Positions 9,983 to 18,641 of a stretch of 51,995 bases of DNA are shown piece after piece; positions within the stretch are counted from its first letter, which is position 1, and the number at the start of each line of letters is the position of its first letter. The DNA is from an uncultured Alistipes sp. (GTDB lineage: Bacteria > Bacteroidota > Bacteroidia > Bacteroidales > Rikenellaceae): the NCBI GenBank assembly GCA_944326855.1, contig CALVFO010000012.1, positions 1-51,995 on the forward strand, written 5' to 3'. The translations under genes were made by a program, and so were the position numbers. The notes under the pieces are model-generated. The model searched no databases. It had not been told where the DNA came from and worked only from the letters and a program-made list of their open reading frames with translations.

Positions 9983-10804
9983 ATGACACTCGAATCGATC
10001 CCCTATTTGAAACACACCGACAGCGGGCAGTTTTTCCTGATGGCCGGCCCGTGCGTCGTAGAAAACGAAGCCGTTCTGATGGAAGTGGCCGAAACGGCTT
10101 GCCGGGTCACCGAGCGGCTGAAGATACCCTACATTTTCAAGGCTTCGTACCGCAAAGCCAACCGCTCGCGCTTGGATTCCTTCACCGGTATCGGTGACCG
10201 GGCCGCATTGGAACTGTTGGCCAAGATCCGTGAACGCTTTCAGGTTCCGGTCGTCACCGACATCCACAGTGCCGAGGAAGCCGCCATGGCAGCCGAATAT
10301 GTGGACGTTCTGCAAATTCCGGCCTTTCTGAGCCGCCAGACCGACCTGCTGGTGGCCGCCGCCCGGACCGGCAAACCGGTCAACATTAAAAAAGGACAAT
10401 TCATGGCTCCGGAAGCGATGGCCTTCGCCGCCGGGAAAATCCGCGACGCCGGCAATAACCGCATCATGCTGACCGACCGAGGCACCATGTTCGGATACCA
10501 CGACCTGATCGTGGACATGCGCGGCATCCCGACCATGCAGTCTCTGGGTTATCCAGTGGTGATGGACGTTACCCATTCGCTCCAGCAGCCCAACACCACC
10601 AGCGGGGTGACGGGAGGCCAACCCGCCATGATCGAGACCATTGCCCGGGCTGCGGTGGCTGTCGGGGTCGACGGTCTTTTCATGGAAACCCACCCCGATC
10701 CGGCCCATGCCAAAAGCGACGGAGCCAACATGCTCTCGCTCGACCGTCTGGAAGGGTTGCTCGAGCGGCTGACCGCCATTCGAAGCACCATCCTGACCTT
10801 TTAA
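9983..10804 (+). CDS. kdsA: 3-deoxy-8-phosphooctulonate synthase
   Basis: KDO-8-phosphate synthase condenses arabinose-5-phosphate with phosphoenolpyruvate, an early step in making KDO for the lipopolysaccharide inner core. The 273-residue TIM barrel shows AGPCVVEN near the N terminus, the FKASYRKANRS substrate motif, the DVTHS motif and the METHPDPA metal/substrate motif. It is followed directly by a strong hairpin terminator, so it is likely the last gene of its transcript. Its presence fits a Gram-negative envelope. Confidence 0.95.
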   Translation: MTLESIPYLKHTDSGQFFLMAGPCVVENEAVLMEVAETACRVTERLKIPYIFKASYRKANRSRLDSFTGIGDRAALELLAKIRERFQVPVVTDIHSAEEAAMAAEYVDVLQIPAFLSRQTDLLVAAARTGKPVNIKKGQFMAPEAMAFAAGKIRDAGNNRIMLTDRGTMFGYHDLIVDMRGIPTMQSLGYPVVMDVTHSLQQPNTTSGVTGGQPAMIETIARAAVAVGVDGLFMETHPDPAHAKSDGANMLSLDRLEGLLERLTAIRSTILTF

Positions 10805-10828
10805 CCTCTTCCATGAAGCCATAACAGG

Positions 10829-10868
10829 ACGGGAAAGGTGCCGATTCCCCTTTCCCGTTTTGCTTTTC
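10829..10868 (+). terminator. Intrinsic terminator after kdsA
   Basis: A perfect 10-bp stem (ACGGGAAAGG at 10829-10838 paired with 10849-10858) with a 10-base loop is followed by TTTTGCTTTT, 25 bases after the kdsA stop. Confidence 0.85.
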
Positions 10869-10953
10869 CTAAGAGAGCCGCGGATCCGCGGCTTTCTTTT
10901 GGGCATATCGTTTTTCCCCCGATGCCGATGAAGGCATCCGGTCCATCCACCAC

Positions 10954-10986
10954 AAAGGCGGGTCTTTATAAAAAAGACCCGCCTTT
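10954..10986 (-). terminator. Hairpin terminator after infC
   Basis: A perfect 14-bp inverted repeat (10954-10967 with 10973-10986) with a 5-base loop lies 40 bases beyond the infC stop. A- and T-runs flank the stem on both sides, so it may act in both directions. Confidence 0.7.
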
Positions 10987-11026
10987 CATGGCACTATGCA
11001 ATAGCCGCCCTCAACGGTACGGACTC

Positions 11027-11599
11027 TTACTTTTTCGGTTTAGGAGCCAGCATCATAATCATGCGTTTGCCTTCGAGCTTCGGCATCTGTTCCACCTTGC
11101 CCCACTCTTCCAGATCGGTCGCAAAGCGCAACAGGAGAATCTCGCCCTGATCTTTGAAAACGATCTGACGACCGCGGAAAAAGACGTACGACTTCACTTT
11201 AGCCCCTTCCTTCAGGAAGTTTTCGGCATGCTTGAGTTTGAAGTTATAGTCGTGATCGTCGGTATTCGGTCCGAAACGAATCTCCTTGACCACCACCTTG
11301 GTCTGTTTGGCCTTGATCTCCTTGGCCTTTTTCTTCTGCTGGTACAGAAACTTCTGGTAGTCGACGATCCGGCATACGGGAGGTTCGGCATTGGGAGAAA
11401 TTTCCACCAGGTCGAGGCCCATTTCATCGGCCATTTTCAGAGCGTCACGCAACGATACAACCATCGATGCCTCGATGTTATCCCCCACCAGACGAACCTG
11501 CTGAGCGGTAATTTTATCGTTGATCTTGTGTGCAGCCTCTTTTTCGGGCATCCTGCCCCGAACACCGGGCCGCGGGCTGGGTTTTTTGGGAATAGCTAT
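11027..11599 (-). CDS. infC: Translation initiation factor IF-3, probable AUA start
   Basis: IF-3 binds the 30S subunit and checks start codon pairing. The body shows [17 protein letters not shown], the [17 protein letters not shown] linker region and the C-terminal [20 protein letters not shown] domain. A start at the first ATG (11551) gives 174 residues, but the frame continues upstream to an ATA codon at 11599 with a perfect AGGAGG 8 bases before it; an in-frame TAG overlaps that AGGAGG. The added residues (from [18 protein letters not shown]) resemble the basic N termini of related IF-3 proteins. Rare starts on infC are the known basis of IF-3 autoregulation. ATT, two codons on, is a less well spaced alternative. 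It lies 93 bases downstream of thrS. Confidence 0.93.
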   Translation of the reverse strand: MAIPKKPSPRPGVRGRMPEKEAAHKINDKITAQQVRLVGDNIEASMVVSLRDALKMADEMGLDLVEISPNAEPPVCRIVDYQKFLYQQKKKAKEIKAKQTKVVVKEIRFGPNTDDHDYNFKLKHAENFLKEGAKVKSYVFFRGRQIVFKDQGEILLLRFATDLEEWGKVEQMPKLEGKRMIMMLAPKPKK

Positions 11600-11606
11600 A
11601 GTTTTG

Positions 11607-11612
11607 TCCTCC
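11607..11612 (-). promoter_or_regulatory. Strong Shine-Dalgarno sequence of infC
   Basis: On the minus strand AGGAGG is followed by ACAAAACT and then ATA. It is noteworthy because most Bacteroidota genes, including others in this window, lack such sequences. It places the infC start at the ATA codon at 11599. Confidence 0.8.
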
Positions 11613-11692
11613 TAAAATTGGTTATGTTCATCTTTGTAAGCAACGGGAAATCCCTCGCAACAATCATTCCCTGCTTCTCCCGTCGCCCATAT

Positions 11693-13633
11693 TTACTGGA
11701 TCTTTTCGACCTCTTTATCCACGCTTTCACGCACCAGAGCCGCAAACGATTCGAGACTCATCGTCCCCTTGTCGCCTTCGCCCTGGATCCGAACCGAAAC
11801 CTCTTCGTTTTCCTGTTCCTTTTCGCCGACGATCAGCAGGAAGGGGATTCGTTTCAGTTCGTTATCACGTATCTTACGACCGATCTTTTCGTTACGGTCA
11901 TCGACTTGTGCGCGAATATCGGAATTATTTAAATAATTTGAAACTTTTTCGGCGTAATCGTTGAATTTTTCGCTAATCGGCAATACAACAACCTGTTCGG
12001 GCGAAAGCCACAACGGGAATTTACCGCCGGTGTGTTCCAACAACAGCGCCACGAAACGTTCCATCGATCCGAACGGTGCCCGGTGAATCATGATCGGGCG
12101 ATGCAACTGGTCGTCGGCCCCTTTATAAGTCAGATCGAAACGTTCGGGCAGGTTATAGTCCACCTGAATGGTCCCCAGTTGCCATTTCCGACCCAAAGCA
12201 TCGCGTACCATAAAGTCGAGTTTCGGTCCGTAGAAAGCCGCTTCGCCCAATTCCACCACCGTGTTGAGACCTTTTTCAGCCGCCGATTCGATAATGGCAC
12301 GTTCGGCTTTTTCCCAGTTTTCGTCGCTGCCGATGTATTTTTCCTTGTGTTCGGGGTCTCGCAACGATATCTGAGCCGTATAATCATTGAACTTCAGCGT
12401 CTTGAAAATATACAGCACGATATCGATCACCTTGTTGAACTCATCCTTGAGCTGGTCGGGACGGCAGAAAATGTGGGCATCGTCCTGGGTGAATCCCCGC
12501 ACACGGGTCAGCCCATGCAGCTCACCGCTCTGTTCGTAACGATACACCGTACCGAACTCGGCCAAGCGCAGAGGCAAATCCCGATAAGAACGCGGCTTGA
12601 AACGATAGATTTCACAGTGATGCGGACAGTTCATCGGTTTGAGCAGGAACTCTTCGCTGTCATCCGGCGTATGGATCGGCTGGAAGGAGTCTTTCCCGTA
12701 CTTGGCATAGTGACCCGAGGTCACATACAGGTCTTTCATCCCGATATGGGGCGTGATAACCGGCAGATAACCGTATTGTTTCTGAACGTTGCGCAGGAAA
12801 TGTTCCAGACGTTCGCGCAGGGCAGCCCCCTTGGGCAACCACAGCGGCAAACCGGCCCCCACACGCGGCGAGAAGGCAAACAGTTCCAGTTCACGGCCCA
12901 ATTTGCGGTGATCGCGTTTTTTAGCCTCTTCGACCATGGCCAGGTATTCGTCCAGCATCGATTTCTTGGGGAAGGTGATCCCGTAGATACGGGTCAGCAT
13001 CTTGTTCTTTTCGTCCCCGCGCCAGTACGCCCCGGCTATCGAAGTCAGTTTGATGGCCTTGATCGGTCCCATGTTGGGCAGGTGAGGCCCCCGGCACAAA
13101 TCGGTAAAATTCCCGTTGGTATAGAAACTGATGGTCCCGTCTTCGAGTCCTTCGATCAGTTCCACTTTATATTCATCGCCTTTCTTTGTATAAGTATCCA
13201 AGGCTTCGCTCTTGGAAACTTCGCGGCGAACGATGGGTTCCTTGGTGCGGGCCAATTCCTCCATCTTCTTTTCGATGCGAGGCAGATCGGCTTCGGTGAT
13301 GGGCACCGGAGAATCCACGTCGTAATAGAATCCGTTTTCGATGCTGGGCCCGATCCCGAACTTGATGCCCGGATAGAGCGATTCGAGCGCTTCGGCCAGC
13401 AGGTGGGACGACGAGTGCCAGAATGCGTGTTTACCTTCGGCATCTTCCCACTTGTAGAGTTGAAACTGTGCATCTTCTTCGATCGGACGGTTCAGATCGG
13501 TCGTCTGACCGTTGACCGATGCCGCCAAAACCTCCTGCGCCAGGCGGGGGCTGATGCTTTCGGCGATCTGCATCGGAGTCGTTCCCTGGGCGTACTCACG
13601 AACGCCGCCGTCAGGAAAAGTAATTTTAATCAT
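11693..13633 (-). CDS. thrS: Threonyl-tRNA synthetase
   Basis: Class II aminoacyl-tRNA synthetase charging tRNA-Thr. In order: a TGS domain ([14 protein letters not shown]...), the editing/SAD domain with [11 protein letters not shown] and the CRGPHLP zinc-type editing motif, the catalytic core with [10 protein letters not shown] (Cys and His zinc ligands) and motif 2 ([11 protein letters not shown]), and the anticodon-binding domain after about residue 540. I chose the ATG at 13633, giving 646 residues beginning at the TGS domain; an in-frame ATG eight codons upstream (13657) is possible. infC follows on the same strand, as in many bacteria. Confidence 0.96.
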   Translation of the reverse strand: MIKITFPDGGVREYAQGTTPMQIAESISPRLAQEVLAASVNGQTTDLNRPIEEDAQFQLYKWEDAEGKHAFWHSSSHLLAEALESLYPGIKFGIGPSIENGFYYDVDSPVPITEADLPRIEKKMEELARTKEPIVRREVSKSEALDTYTKKGDEYKVELIEGLEDGTISFYTNGNFTDLCRGPHLPNMGPIKAIKLTSIAGAYWRGDEKNKMLTRIYGITFPKKSMLDEYLAMVEEAKKRDHRKLGRELELFAFSPRVGAGLPLWLPKGAALRERLEHFLRNVQKQYGYLPVITPHIGMKDLYVTSGHYAKYGKDSFQPIHTPDDSEEFLLKPMNCPHHCEIYRFKPRSYRDLPLRLAEFGTVYRYEQSGELHGLTRVRGFTQDDAHIFCRPDQLKDEFNKVIDIVLYIFKTLKFNDYTAQISLRDPEHKEKYIGSDENWEKAERAIIESAAEKGLNTVVELGEAAFYGPKLDFMVRDALGRKWQLGTIQVDYNLPERFDLTYKGADDQLHRPIMIHRAPFGSMERFVALLLEHTGGKFPLWLSPEQVVVLPISEKFNDYAEKVSNYLNNSDIRAQVDDRNEKIGRKIRDNELKRIPFLLIVGEKEQENEEVSVRIQGEGDKGTMSLESFAALVRESVDKEVEKIQ

Positions 13634-13743
13634 GATGGTACATATATTACGGTACAATACAAACTGTACCCTGGTTATTCTTGGCTAAATGTACAAAAAA
13701 TGTGCTTGGGTTGTACGCTTTCTGCGTTTTTCGGCTTCAGAAA

Positions 13744-14841
13744 TCAATCCTGAGGGGTTTCATCGGGCAAATCGGCCACCGACACATCGGCTCCGGTTTC
13801 GCGTTTGAATTTCTGCAACGGATTGGCCGTAATGCGGGCATAGAGCTTGCGGCTCCGCCATACATCCATGGCCAGATAGATGGCCTGACGCATCGAGGCG
13901 GGATCCGCCTTGTCCTCTCCGGCGATATCGAAGCCCACCCCATGAGCCGGGCTGGTTCGCACGATCTCCAATCCGGCCGTAAAATTCACCCCGTCGTTCG
14001 AAAGCGCCTTAAACGGAGCCAATCCCTGATCGTGATACATGGCCAGAACGGCATCATAACGGGTATAGCCGGCCGAAGCGAAAAATCCGTCGGCGGCGAA
14101 AGGACCGAAAGCCAGAATCCGTTCTTCCTGCTGGGCCGCCTGAATAGCCGGCAGAATGATCGTCCGCTCCTGATCGCCCATCAGTCCTCCATCTCCGTTG
14201 TGGGGATTGAGCGACAGAACAGCGATCCGGGGCTCATGCACCGAAAAATCCCGAATCAGGCTTTCGCGCAACCGTTTCAACGATGCGACAATCCGCTCCT
14301 GAGTGACCAGCGAAGGCACTTCAGCCAAGGGAACATGAATGGTCGTCAAGCCTACTTTCAAGCGTTCGCTGCACATGAGCATCAACGGTTCTCCGCCGAA
14401 CTCTTCGGCAAAGAATTCCGTATGCCCCGTAAATCCGAATCCGGCCCGTTGAACGCTTTCCTTATTGATCGGGGCGGTCACCACCACATCGAGATAACCG
14501 GCTTTGAGATCGACGGCAGCGGCCTGCAGGGCTTCGACAGCCCATACGCCGGCCTCGGCACTCAATACCCCGGGTTCCACCTTCACATCTCCGGAACAAC
14601 AATCCACGACATTGATCCGTTTGGGCTGGGCTTCCGAAGCCCGCGAGATAACGGTATAATTGAATCCTTCGGCTTCCCGAATCGTTTTACGATAGAAAGC
14701 GGCCGCTTTGGGGGACCCGTAGATCACCGGAATACAAAATTCGCCCATACGCGGATCCGAAAGTGCCTTGATGATCACTTCCCATCCGATGCCGTTGGGA
14801 TCGCCTTGGGTAATGCCTACTCTTATTTTGATATCACTCAT
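13744..14841 (-). CDS. pdxA: 4-hydroxythreonine-4-phosphate dehydrogenase
   Basis: PdxA oxidises 4-phosphohydroxy-L-threonine in the DXP-dependent branch of pyridoxal phosphate synthesis. The 365-residue product shows VGITQGDPNGIGWE at the start, the VTAPINKES motif, GHTEFFAEE, and metal-binding histidines in LNPHNGDGG and AMYHDQGLAPFKAL. The frame is open 94 codons further upstream, but the ATG at 14841 matches the family start and lies just after a well-formed promoter. Confidence 0.95.
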   Translation of the reverse strand: MSDIKIRVGITQGDPNGIGWEVIIKALSDPRMGEFCIPVIYGSPKAAAFYRKTIREAEGFNYTVISRASEAQPKRINVVDCCSGDVKVEPGVLSAEAGVWAVEALQAAAVDLKAGYLDVVVTAPINKESVQRAGFGFTGHTEFFAEEFGGEPLMLMCSERLKVGLTTIHVPLAEVPSLVTQERIVASLKRLRESLIRDFSVHEPRIAVLSLNPHNGDGGLMGDQERTIILPAIQAAQQEERILAFGPFAADGFFASAGYTRYDAVLAMYHDQGLAPFKALSNDGVNFTAGLEIVRTSPAHGVGFDIAGEDKADPASMRQAIYLAMDVWRSRKLYARITANPLQKFKRETGADVSVADLPDETPQD

Positions 14842-14861
14842 TTTTCCTAAGTTATAAAATA

Positions 14862-14893
14862 CAAAGATAATAAAAGTCAAATGCAGAGGCAAA
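14862..14893 (-). promoter_or_regulatory. Promoter of pdxA
   Basis: On the minus strand TTTG (14890-14893) is followed after exactly 20 bases by TATCTTTG (14862-14869). This is an almost ideal Bacteroidota -33/-7 promoter, about 20 bases before the pdxA ATG. Confidence 0.8.
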
Positions 14894-15123
14894 CGAAAAC
14901 CGCAGTTTTCGAATCGGGGGATGCCGAACCGCCGTCTACATGATCCAACGCTCAAAAAAACAAGCCGCAAATTGCACTTTCCCTTTGCCGGATTCAGCGG
15001 AATGATCCATTTTAAGATTTTCAAATTCAGGAACAAAGATTTTCCCCTGCAAACATGCCGTTTCCTCAACAAATATTTCCCGTACCGATCAAGACATTTC
15101 GCATCAAATCCCGATTTATTCAC

Positions 15124-15131
15124 TACTTTTG
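15124..15131 (+). promoter_or_regulatory. -7 box upstream of the DUF2807 gene
   Basis: TACTTTTG matches TAnnTTTG. The nearest -33-like element, TTTC at 15097-15100, has a long 23-base spacer. The leader would be about 120 bases. Confidence 0.45.
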
Positions 15132-15260
15132 TAGGGTTCCTGCGTACCGAAATCCCTCCGAGGACAATTTGAGTTCATCGTCTCTCGACAAAATACCATC
15201 CGGGATACGACACGCTGCAAGATACGAATCATTTATTCAAAACATAATTATCATACAGGT

Positions 15261-16076
15261 ATGAAAAAACTGCTGATTCTGCTGACAACGGTTTTGTCCG
15301 TTCAGTTTTTGACTGCTCAGGAAAAAATGGTCCGCCTGACCCGTTTCGAAGGAGCCGATATCACGGGAGTCATCGCCTCCAACGCATTCAAAGTCGAACT
15401 TTACCAAGATGAAAACACCCGGGCCGAAGTGGAAATTCCGGCCGAAGTGGAAAGCAAACTCGAATTCAACCTGGCCTCTGACGGTTCGGTGAACCTGGCC
15501 CTCAAAGGATTCTCGTTAAAGAAAAACCAACAGCTTTCCGCCAAAATATATATCAAAGACCTGAAAGCCATTCGCGCTCGCGGCGCCAGCCAGATTACGC
15601 TGGCCACGCCGATGGAAGCAGACGGGCTGGTCATCGAATTGGGCGGTTCGTCCTCCCTGCAGGGAGAAGCGATCACGGTGAAGAACCAGGTGGTCGTGGA
15701 TTGCTCGGGAGCCAGCAAACTCGAAACCAGCATCAACACCCGATTGATGCGCGCCACCTTGGGGGGCGCTTCAAAAGCCACGGTGACCTCTCAAGCCGAC
15801 AATGCGGTCTGGGAACTCTCCGGTGCCTCGGAAGCCACCCTCAAAGGCGAAATCAAAACGGCTTCGCTGACGGCCAAATCGGCCAGCTCGATCGAAGCCA
15901 AGGAGTGCACCATCGGCACAGCGACCGTAACGGCCACCTCGGCATCGGGCATCATGCTCGGCAAAACCACCGAATTGTCGGCTACGGCCAACAGCGCTTC
16001 GAAAATTCGGTACGAAGGAACGCCCAAAATCACTAAAATGGATTCTTCCAGCGCCGCCTCCATTCAAAATTATTAA
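15261..16076 (+). CDS. DUF2807 (head GIN domain) exported protein
   Basis: A 271-residue secreted or periplasmic protein with an N-terminal signal peptide (about 1-20, ending TAQ). The rest is a right-handed beta-helix-like series of short repeats rich in Ser, Ala and Gly (GASQITLA, GGSSSLQG, GASKLETS, GASEATLKG, SASSIEAKE, SASKIRYEG). This is the hallmark of the DUF2807 / putative auto-transporter adhesin head GIN family, abundant in Bacteroidota. Precise function is unknown. It is a single-gene unit with its own promoter box and a clear terminator. Confidence 0.85.
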   Translation: MKKLLILLTTVLSVQFLTAQEKMVRLTRFEGADITGVIASNAFKVELYQDENTRAEVEIPAEVESKLEFNLASDGSVNLALKGFSLKKNQQLSAKIYIKDLKAIRARGASQITLATPMEADGLVIELGGSSSLQGEAITVKNQVVVDCSGASKLETSINTRLMRATLGGASKATVTSQADNAVWELSGASEATLKGEIKTASLTAKSASSIEAKECTIGTATVTATSASGIMLGKTTELSATANSASKIRYEGTPKITKMDSSSAASIQNY

Positions 16077-16100
16077 TCGGACCTCCATATTCACCTTCTC

Positions 16101-16135
16101 AAACAGCCTCTGGGACAGAGGCTGTTTTCATTTTC
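16101..16135 (+). terminator. Terminator after the DUF2807 gene
   Basis: An 11-bp perfect stem (16101-16111 with 16117-16127) with loop GGGAC is followed by a T-rich tail. Confidence 0.85.
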
Positions 16136-16195
16136 ATCCGGGCCGGACATCGTAGTTTTCAGGAAAAGACTCGTCATTCCGGGGTCGCAATGGAT

Positions 16196-16203
16196 TATCT
16201 TTG
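16196..16203 (+). promoter_or_regulatory. -7 box upstream of the flavin oxidoreductase gene
   Basis: TATCTTTG, a perfect TAnnTTTG match. The -33 region is poor. It predicts a long leader (about 130 bases) before the chosen ATG at 16341. Confidence 0.4.
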
Positions 16204-16340
16204 CCCCCAATTTGAAACCCCCTCATCGACGAGATTCTCCCGATCAAACCGTCCGACCCCCGGTTCCCGACTTTCGGTTTCTGGCTTTCGGCTTCCCGAC
16301 CGGGAGACTCTCCGTTCCGAGGAAAAACAACCGAAAACTC

Positions 16341-17435
16341 ATGAAAAGTTTTAAAATAGGCGATCTCACCATCCAACTACCCATCATTCAAGGAGGGATG
16401 GGCGTCGGCATTTCACTTTCGGGACTGGCTTCGGCCGTGGCCAACGAAGGCGGCGTAGGGGTTATTTCCTGCGCCGGGATCGGCTTGCTGTATCCCAAAT
16501 TTTCGAAAGACTATGCAACCAACTGTATTTTGGGACTCAAGGAAGAACTCCGCAAAGCCCGACAGAAAACCCGGGGGATCATCGGAGTCAACATCATGGT
16601 GGCGCTGAGCAATTACGTAGACATGGTGAAAACGGCCATTGCCGAAAAAGCGGACATCATTTTTTCCGGAGCCGGAATGCCTTTGGACATGCCCTCCTAC
16701 CTGCACCCGGACAGCACAACCAAACTGGTGCCCATTGTCTCCTCGGCCCGGGCAGCCCGACTGATCTGCGAAAAATGGAAACACAACTACGATTACCTGC
16801 CCGATGCCTTCGTGGTGGAAGGTCCAAAAGCCGGCGGACATCTCGGCTACAAACGCAATCAGCTCGAAGACGAACATTTTTCCTTGGAAGAAATCGTCCC
16901 GCAGGTTGTGGCCGAAACCGAACGAATGCAGGCTTTATACGGACGCAAGATTCCGGTGATCGCCGGCGGAGGCCTTTATACCGGAGAAGACATCTACCGG
17001 ATCATGAAACTGGGTGCCGACGGGGTACAATTGGGCAGTAAATTCGTCACCACCACCGAATGCGATGCGGCGGAAGCCTTCAAACAAACCTACATCGACT
17101 CCTCCGAAAAAGACATCGAGATCATCGCCAGTCCGGTAGGCATGCCGGGACGAGCCATCGCCGGGGAGTTCATCCAACGGGTCAAGGCCGGACTGACCCG
17201 TCCCAAGAAATGTGCATTCCACTGCATCAAGACCTGCGATTACACCCAGAGCCCCTATTGCATCATCATGGCCCTGTATAACGCCGCCAAAGGCAACCTG
17301 AAAAACGGCTACGCCTTCGCCGGGGCGAATGCCTACCTGTCGAAAAAGATCACCAGCGTCAAAGAAACCATCGAATCGCTGAAAGCCGAATTCCGGGCAG
17401 CAGCCAGACGCGCCAAACCGGCCGACCCGGCCTGA
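16341..17435 (+). CDS. Nitronate monooxygenase-like NAD(P)H-dependent flavin oxidoreductase
   Basis: A 364-residue FMN-binding TIM barrel of the nitronate monooxygenase / FabK superfamily. Visible motifs are PIIQGGMGVGIS at the N terminus, the VVEGPKAGGHLG segment, the FMN phosphate-binding IAGGGLYTG and GADGVQLGSKF, and a Cys-rich C-terminal segment (CAFHCIKTC, then SPYCI) typical of one subgroup. It could oxidise nitronates or act as an enoyl-ACP reductase II; the sequence alone does not decide. The frame is open for 43 more codons, but MKSFKIGDLTIQLP is the expected start. Confidence 0.85.
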   Translation: MKSFKIGDLTIQLPIIQGGMGVGISLSGLASAVANEGGVGVISCAGIGLLYPKFSKDYATNCILGLKEELRKARQKTRGIIGVNIMVALSNYVDMVKTAIAEKADIIFSGAGMPLDMPSYLHPDSTTKLVPIVSSARAARLICEKWKHNYDYLPDAFVVEGPKAGGHLGYKRNQLEDEHFSLEEIVPQVVAETERMQALYGRKIPVIAGGGLYTGEDIYRIMKLGADGVQLGSKFVTTTECDAAEAFKQTYIDSSEKDIEIIASPVGMPGRAIAGEFIQRVKAGLTRPKKCAFHCIKTCDYTQSPYCIIMALYNAAKGNLKNGYAFAGANAYLSKKITSVKETIESLKAEFRAAARRAKPADPA

Positions 17436-17479
17436 AGGGGACCCATACTGTCCTGATCGCATACGCGGTCATCTTTCCA

Positions 17480-17507
17480 AGCGCCTCTTCGAGAGACGCT
17501 TTTTTTT
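17480..17507 (+). terminator. Terminator after the flavin oxidoreductase gene
   Basis: A 9-bp stem with one mismatch (17480-17488 with 17492-17500) and a TCG loop, followed by a run of seven or more Ts. Confidence 0.8.
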
Positions 17508-17670
17508 AATTCAGCAACACCGTTTCCGGCCCTTCTGCGCGTCCCCGAAACACCCTGACGGAAACAGAGTCCGGTTCGATCCGACAAGCAAACGATGGCC
17601 GACCCTCGATCGAACGCCCTTTCACAGCGGAGCTACCGTTCAGCCGAGCGATCGTTTCCCGACCCGAGAC

Positions 17671-18411
17671 CTACCGTCCCGGGCGCCGGAATTCGGCACA
17701 GACGACGGCCGTGGCCACGGCAACATTGAGCGATTCGGACGAAGGACGCCCGGGCGGATAGGGAGGAATGTATAACCGATCACTGACGCAACGGCCCACC
17801 TCCGGAGAGATCCCGCGGCCTTCGTTTCCCATGACGATCACCCCCCGAGCCGAAAGCGGCACCTCGTAAATATTCCGTCCCTCCAGAAAAGTTCCGTAAA
17901 CCGGCACATTCAGAGCCGCAACCTTCTGCAGACAAGGAACCAACGGAAGATAATGCACCCGAACCCGGGCAATGGCTCCCATGGTGGCCTGTACCACCTT
18001 GGGGTTGAAACAATCGGCCGAATTCGGAGAACACACCACATCCCGAATGCCGAACCAGTCGGCCAGGCGAAGAATCGTTCCCATGTTGCCGGGATCCTGC
18101 ACCCCGTCCAAAGCCAGAGACAATTCCTGAGAAATCTGCTCCGCCGACCAGCCATAACGAGGAATCCGAACCAGCGCCACCACCTCGGTCGGGGTTTTCA
18201 GGGCACTGATCCGCTGCATCTGCTGGGAGGTGATCTTCTCCCCCGAAAAACGTTCTGCAGCCTCCCCTACGGCCAACACCCGTTCGACCTGCAGATCCGA
18301 AGCGAGCATCTCTTCCACCAATTTGACCCCTTCGGCCAGGAAAAGCCCCGTTTCGGCACGTCCTTTTTTATCGGCAAGCGAACGGATCAACTGTATGTCG
18401 TTTTTGGTCAT
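17671..18411 (-). CDS. SpoU/TrmH family RNA methyltransferase
   Basis: A 246-residue 2'-O-ribose methyltransferase of the SPOUT class, probably acting on 23S rRNA (RlmB or TsnR-like). An N-terminal substrate-binding domain (LFLAEGVKLVEEML) is followed by the three SpoU motifs: LDGVQDPGNMGTILRLADWF, VIVMGNEGRGIS and SSESLNVAVATAV, which form the trefoil knot binding S-adenosylmethionine. I chose the ATG at 18411; 18 codons more are open upstream but do not look like the family. The exact target nucleotide is not deducible. Confidence 0.92.
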   Translation of the reverse strand: MTKNDIQLIRSLADKKGRAETGLFLAEGVKLVEEMLASDLQVERVLAVGEAAERFSGEKITSQQMQRISALKTPTEVVALVRIPRYGWSAEQISQELSLALDGVQDPGNMGTILRLADWFGIRDVVCSPNSADCFNPKVVQATMGAIARVRVHYLPLVPCLQKVAALNVPVYGTFLEGRNIYEVPLSARGVIVMGNEGRGISPEVGRCVSDRLYIPPYPPGRPSSESLNVAVATAVVCAEFRRPGR

Positions 18412-18491
18412 CGTACAATCCCTATTATAAAAGGTATTCCCTCTGCGGAAGAAACCGGTTACCAACCTCTAACCCGCTCTCCGTAAAGGTA

Positions 18492-18499
18492 CAAAAATA
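18492..18499 (-). promoter_or_regulatory. Candidate -7 box of the SpoU methyltransferase gene
   Basis: Minus-strand TATTTTTG matches TAnnTTTG about 80 bases before the start at 18411. The -33 element is weak. Confidence 0.3.
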
Positions 18500-18538
18500 A
18501 TATTTCCCGAAAACACCGAAAAGTTTTTGCCGGGACGG

Positions 18539-18570
18539 TTTGCATAATCCGGATTCGCACCGTACCTTTG
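18539..18570 (+). promoter_or_regulatory. Promoter of carAB
   Basis: TTTG at 18539-18542 and TACCTTTG at 18563-18570 with a 20-base spacer form a textbook Bacteroidota promoter. A short inverted repeat (TCAGAA-ACTA-TTCTGA) follows immediately and could be structured in the roughly 65-base leader. Confidence 0.8.
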
Positions 18571-18641
18571 CGTTTCAGAAACTATTCTGAGAAGAAGACA
18601 GTTTCAGCAAGTGGTACGAATACTTAACTTACTGATAAAGA

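Larger units (their letters stand above)
14842..15260. other. Divergent intergenic region pdxA / DUF2807 gene
   Basis: These 419 bases separate two divergent genes and contain a promoter for each. Nothing else is recognisable. Confidence 0.6.

Noticed and set aside
12032-13753. 573-codon plus-strand open frame opposite thrS
   Set aside because: It is the antisense frame of a certain threonyl-tRNA synthetase gene and shows no family motif.
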